NCBI GenBank assembly: GCA_024235215.1
Contig: JACKMU010000001.1
Span: 1-64,000, forward strand
Length of the DNA: 64,000 nucleotides
Reading direction: 5' to 3'
Source of the DNA: Chromatiaceae bacterium
Lineage (GTDB): Bacteria; Pseudomonadota; Gammaproteobacteria; Chromatiales; Chromatiaceae
In this document: positions 61,319-64,000 of the stretch, one piece after another
Numbering within the stretch: the first letter of the stretch is position 1
Layout: each line of letters begins with the position of its first letter
Made by a program: the position numbers and the translations under genes
Notes under the pieces: model-generated
Told to the model about the DNA's origin: nothing
The model's input: the letters and a program-made list of their open reading frames with translations, nothing else
Database searches by the model: none

Positions 61319-62587
61319 ATGAAATTCATTCAGCCTGGCCATCGCTCCCTGCAGGTTGTACTTGCACTTTTCGCGCTGTACTTTACCGGCGCCCAAGCAG
61401 CCGGTTCCGATCAACCCCTTGTCAGCGTCGGCACACAGATGATTACCGCCGCTGACCTGGAAAAGGTGCTGAGAAGCGCCCCGTTTGCCACTAACTTCAA
61501 CACCCTGGATGAAAAGGAGCAGGCATTTCTGCGTGGCGGTACACTCCAACGTCTGGTTGCAGCACAACTGCTTTTTCTGGAAGCCAAGGCGCAGCAACTG
61601 GATAGGACCGAATCTTTTCGTGACGAGCTGGAAAAATTTCGCCTCGGCTTGCTGCACCGCCGTTTCATGGAGCAGTTGCGGGAGGGTATCCAACTTCCGG
61701 AACAGATGCGGGCGCAGATGAAGCAGGAATTCACGGGAAACCATGACGCCATCAAGGCCGCCGAATCAGCCTTCATCGCCGATAAATACAGACAGGCGCG
61801 TATCGAGGCGATCCGTGACCTGCGCCAACGTTACCATGTCCGGGTGTACGCAGAGCGGTTCGATCCCGGTGCCACAGCGGAAACCCTGCTGTTGGAGGGA
61901 GACGGCATCCGCGTGACCTACGCCGACCTGTTGCACCTGCCGGAAAAAGAGAAGACCCGTGAATGGATCGAGCACCAGGTGTATGCACGGGGGGAACTTC
62001 TGTTGACCAGCAAGGCAGCGCTTGACCAGGGAATCGATCTCTCCAGGGAACTAGATTCTTTCAGCGCCGAACGTCTGCCTGCGGCATTGATCGAAAAATT
62101 GCAGGCTCAATGGATTCCAAACGACGAACCGCTCGAGGCTTATTTTCAGCGACACCCGGAAATCGGTGAGCTGTTGTCACGGCGCCACATCGGGCAACTG
62201 ATACTGAGCAGCCGGGACGAGGCCGAGCAGATGCGTCAACGCATCCTGTCGGGTGAAAGTCTGTTCAACCTTGCAGGCCAATACAGCGTCGATCCCTACG
62301 GACGCCAGCACCGTGGGGACATGGGCTGGATCAAGGAAGACCGGGGCGATCCGCGAATCAACGCGGCAATCGCCAATCTGGAAGATGGAGAGATCAGTGG
62401 AATCATTGAGACCCCGATGGGTTTCCACCTGGTAACCGTACTCGAACGCAAGCCGGGAGAGATTCGCCCCTTCGAGCGGGTCAAAGACAAGGTGCGGCAA
62501 AATTTCCTGGCGGAAAAAATGTCCGGCTATCTTCTTGAACTGGAGCAGAAATACCAGGTCGTCTGGCATCTGCCGACCGGGAGCTGA
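61319..62587 (+). CDS. Parvulin-type peptidyl-prolyl isomerase (periplasmic)
   Basis: The 422-aa protein has a signal peptide (residues about 1-27), a SurA/PpiD-like N-terminal helical domain (VSVGTQMITAADLEKVLRSA), a middle helical part, and a C-terminal parvulin domain: SRRHIGQLILSSRDEAEQM, FNLAGQYSVDPYGRQHRGDMGWI, and GIIETPMGFHLVTVLERKPGEI. The D-x-x-S-x-D and GFH elements of active parvulins are present. It folds or chaperones envelope proteins. It begins 22 bases after the cytochrome terminator, with a thioredoxin gene 14 bases after its stop, so the two form an operon likely devoted to maturation of secreted redox proteins. Confidence 0.85.
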   Translation: MKFIQPGHRSLQVVLALFALYFTGAQAAGSDQPLVSVGTQMITAADLEKVLRSAPFATNFNTLDEKEQAFLRGGTLQRLVAAQLLFLEAKAQQLDRTESFRDELEKFRLGLLHRRFMEQLREGIQLPEQMRAQMKQEFTGNHDAIKAAESAFIADKYRQARIEAIRDLRQRYHVRVYAERFDPGATAETLLLEGDGIRVTYADLLHLPEKEKTREWIEHQVYARGELLLTSKAALDQGIDLSRELDSFSAERLPAALIEKLQAQWIPNDEPLEAYFQRHPEIGELLSRRHIGQLILSSRDEAEQMRQRILSGESLFNLAGQYSVDPYGRQHRGDMGWIKEDRGDPRINAAIANLEDGEISGIIETPMGFHLVTVLERKPGEIRPFERVKDKVRQNFLAEKMSGYLLELEQKYQVVWHLPTGS

Positions 62588-62601
62588 GGATAAAACTGAG
62601 C

Positions 62602-63183
62602 ATGTACCGGATTCCATTTTCCTGCCTGCATCCGGTTCTGCTCGGCGCCCTCCTGGCACTGACAGGCGCCGCCCTATCGGCCGACAGTACGGTGTCCAAG
62701 CCGGCGGTGGCGGGCCGGACGGAAAATATCACTTCGCTGAATATTGGTGACAACGCCTGGGAACAGCCGGGCGGCGCCCTGCCCTCGCTCGGCGGTGGAA
62801 GTTACCGGTTGGACCATTGGCAAGGGAAAGTCGTCCTGCTCAATTTCTGGGCCAGTTGGTGTTCACCCTGCCAATACGAGATCCCCGGTCTGGTGCGCCT
62901 GCAGCAGCGGCATGCCGCGCAGGGACTGCAAGTGGTCGGTGTCGGCGTGGACAAATCCAGACCGCTGAGCAACGTCAGCCGCTCTCTCGGGATAAACTAC
63001 CCGGTATTGGTGGCAGGAGAGGCAGTGGGTTCGCAGCTGCTCAGGCACTGGGGTGACAGCAGCCAGACCCTGCCCTACAACGTGGTTATCGGCAAAGATG
63101 GCACGATCCACTACGCCGGCGTGGGTCAATTCGACGAGGAGATGTTCGAAACCTACGTCACCCCGTTGCTGGCGCAACCCTGA
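62602..63183 (+). CDS. TlpA/ResA-like thioredoxin-fold protein
   Basis: The 193-aa protein has a signal peptide (residues about 1-30) and an AhpC/TSA-thioredoxin domain: LPSLGGGSYRLDHWQGKVVL, then LNFWASWCSPCQYEIPGLVR with active-site WCSPC, VVGVGVDKSRPLSNVSRSLG and LPYNVVIGKDGTIHYAGVGQ, with the cis-Pro in TLPYN. TlpA and ResA proteins keep apocytochrome cysteines reduced for haem attachment, which fits the cytochrome gene nearby. It is the second gene of the operon with the parvulin. Confidence 0.85.
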   Translation: MYRIPFSCLHPVLLGALLALTGAALSADSTVSKPAVAGRTENITSLNIGDNAWEQPGGALPSLGGGSYRLDHWQGKVVLLNFWASWCSPCQYEIPGLVRLQQRHAAQGLQVVGVGVDKSRPLSNVSRSLGINYPVLVAGEAVGSQLLRHWGDSSQTLPYNVVIGKDGTIHYAGVGQFDEEMFETYVTPLLAQP

Positions 63184-63326
63184 GTTCACCTCTCATACCG
63201 GAAGACAGGGAGCAGGTCGAACATCGCCACCCCGCAGCTTGCAGCGGTGGCAATCATGTACGGTAAAGGCGGATGCCATGCGCAGATGGCTTCGAGTAAA
63301 CTCGGGCATTTGAACCGTCTGGCGCC

Positions 63327-64000
63327 ATGCCCGTGGATACCGACTCGCAACTCAGACACCAGCTGGCCATCCTGTACAAGCAGCATGCCGGCCAGGTGCT
63401 GGCCACGCTGATCCGCCTGCTGGGTGATTTCGACCTCGCCGAAGAGGCCATGCACGAGGCCTTTGCCACAGCCATCGAAAGCTGGGCAGAACAGGGCCTG
63501 CCGGCCAACCCCACAGCCTGGCTGATCTCCACCGGTCGCTTTCGCGCCATCGACTTGCTGCGTCGCCGCAAGCGGTTGGGTCAACTCGAACCGGAGTTGC
63601 GTCTGCGTGCCGAAGAGATCGGGCAACACAACCTGGAACTGGCCCAACACGACATCGAGGATGACCGGCTGCGCCTGATCTTCACCTGCTGCCACCCGGA
63701 TATCGATCCCAAGGTTCAGGTGCCACTGACGCTGCGCGAGGTGTGCGGACTCACTACTGAGGAGATCGCCAGCGCCTTTCTGGTGTCGCCAGCGACCCTG
63801 GCGCAACGCATCGTGCGCGGCAAGACAAAAATCCGGGAGAGCAGAATCCCGTTTGCGATCCCGCATCTCAATGAGCTGCCCGCACGGCTCGATGCGGTAC
63901 TGACCGTCGTCTATCTGGTGTTCAATGAAGGCTATTCCGCCTCCAGCGGCGCATCAGTGACGCGCGCCGAACTGTCCGAGGAAGCGATCCGCCTGGCGCG
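63327..64000 (+). CDS. ECF sigma factor (DUF6596/SigJ-like), truncated by window end
   Basis: The open frame from ATG 63327 runs to the window end without a stop. Region 2 is HQLAILYKQHAGQVLATLIRLLGDFDLAEEAMHEAF, with NPTAWLISTGRFRAIDLLRR, and region 4 is VPLTLREVCGLTTEEIASAFLVSPATLAQRIVRGKTKI. After it, LNELPARLDAVLTVVYLVFNEGY opens the C-terminal DUF6596/TPR domain typical of ECF42-type sigma factors, which usually sit next to YCII-domain genes; none is seen in the 140 bases upstream. Only about 224 codons are visible. Confidence 0.85.
   Translation, partial: MPVDTDSQLRHQLAILYKQHAGQVLATLIRLLGDFDLAEEAMHEAFATAIESWAEQGLPANPTAWLISTGRFRAIDLLRRRKRLGQLEPELRLRAEEIGQHNLELAQHDIEDDRLRLIFTCCHPDIDPKVQVPLTLREVCGLTTEEIASAFLVSPATLAQRIVRGKTKIRESRIPFAIPHLNELPARLDAVLTVVYLVFNEGYSASSGASVTRAELSEEAIRLA

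Overview
The window joins two different kinds of DNA. Bases 1 to about 18.4 kb are the distal part of a large chromosomal integron cassette array: short, mostly AT-rich, mostly promoterless genes on the + strand, each followed by an attC-like site (a folded inverted repeat ending in a GTTRRRY core). Bases 18.4 to 64 kb are GC-richer, operon-organised chromosome. Gene content (YcbB/YcbK, TesA-YbbA-YbbP, independent phosphoglycerate mutase, TrkH, CusBA, bufferin BufABC, a multihaem lipoprotein cytochrome, many PAS/GGDEF/EAL signalling proteins) points to a gammaproteobacterium, perhaps a Chromatiales or Sedimenticola-like sulfur oxidiser. The lineage is inference. No integron integrase is present. 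Cassette orientation puts intI to the left of base 1.

Cassette array: recognisable cargo includes an Excalibur-domain protein, three toxin-antitoxin pairs (PIN/RHH with the toxin first, YefM/YoeB, and a VapBC-like pair in reverse orientation), an Asp/Glu racemase, a LysE exporter, a YcxB-like protein, a cupin, lipoproteins, a CSD-DUF1294 protein, a PAS protein, a DJ-1/PfpI protein, and a membrane-anchored TIR-domain protein that is the best candidate for a new defence gene. Several proteins have no recognisable family. The array has been invaded by elements that use attC sites. An apparently intact IS1111-group IS110 element sits directly after an attC R'' box, with a decayed IS110 relative in the same position after the TIR cassette. 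There are three remnants of antisense group IIC-attC introns, and two related cassettes built from an IS91-type element remnant. The array ends at 18.24 kb, where the last attC is cut off by an intron fragment.

Chromosome, left to right: a GNAT protein with a catalytically degenerate GGDEF-EAL protein (minus strand). A metal module follows: bufferin precursor bufA, DUF692/MNIO enzyme bufB and partner bufC, then the CusB and CusA copper/silver efflux genes. Next is a sensory cluster of an orphan periplasmic binding protein, two paralogous multi-PAS histidine kinases, a receiver protein and a receiver-GAF-PAS-GGDEF-EAL protein. Envelope and housekeeping genes come next (a glycine-zipper lipoprotein, GpmI, LdtD/YcbB, YcbK, TesA, YbbA, YbbP), then an RND pump with its adaptor and the K+ transporter TrkH. 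TrkH is followed by a 168-bp MITE-like element, an LRR lipoprotein and a secreted orphan protein. The window ends with a seven-haem lipoprotein cytochrome, a parvulin isomerase, a TlpA-like thioredoxin and the start of an ECF sigma factor. No tRNA, rRNA or CRISPR array was seen.
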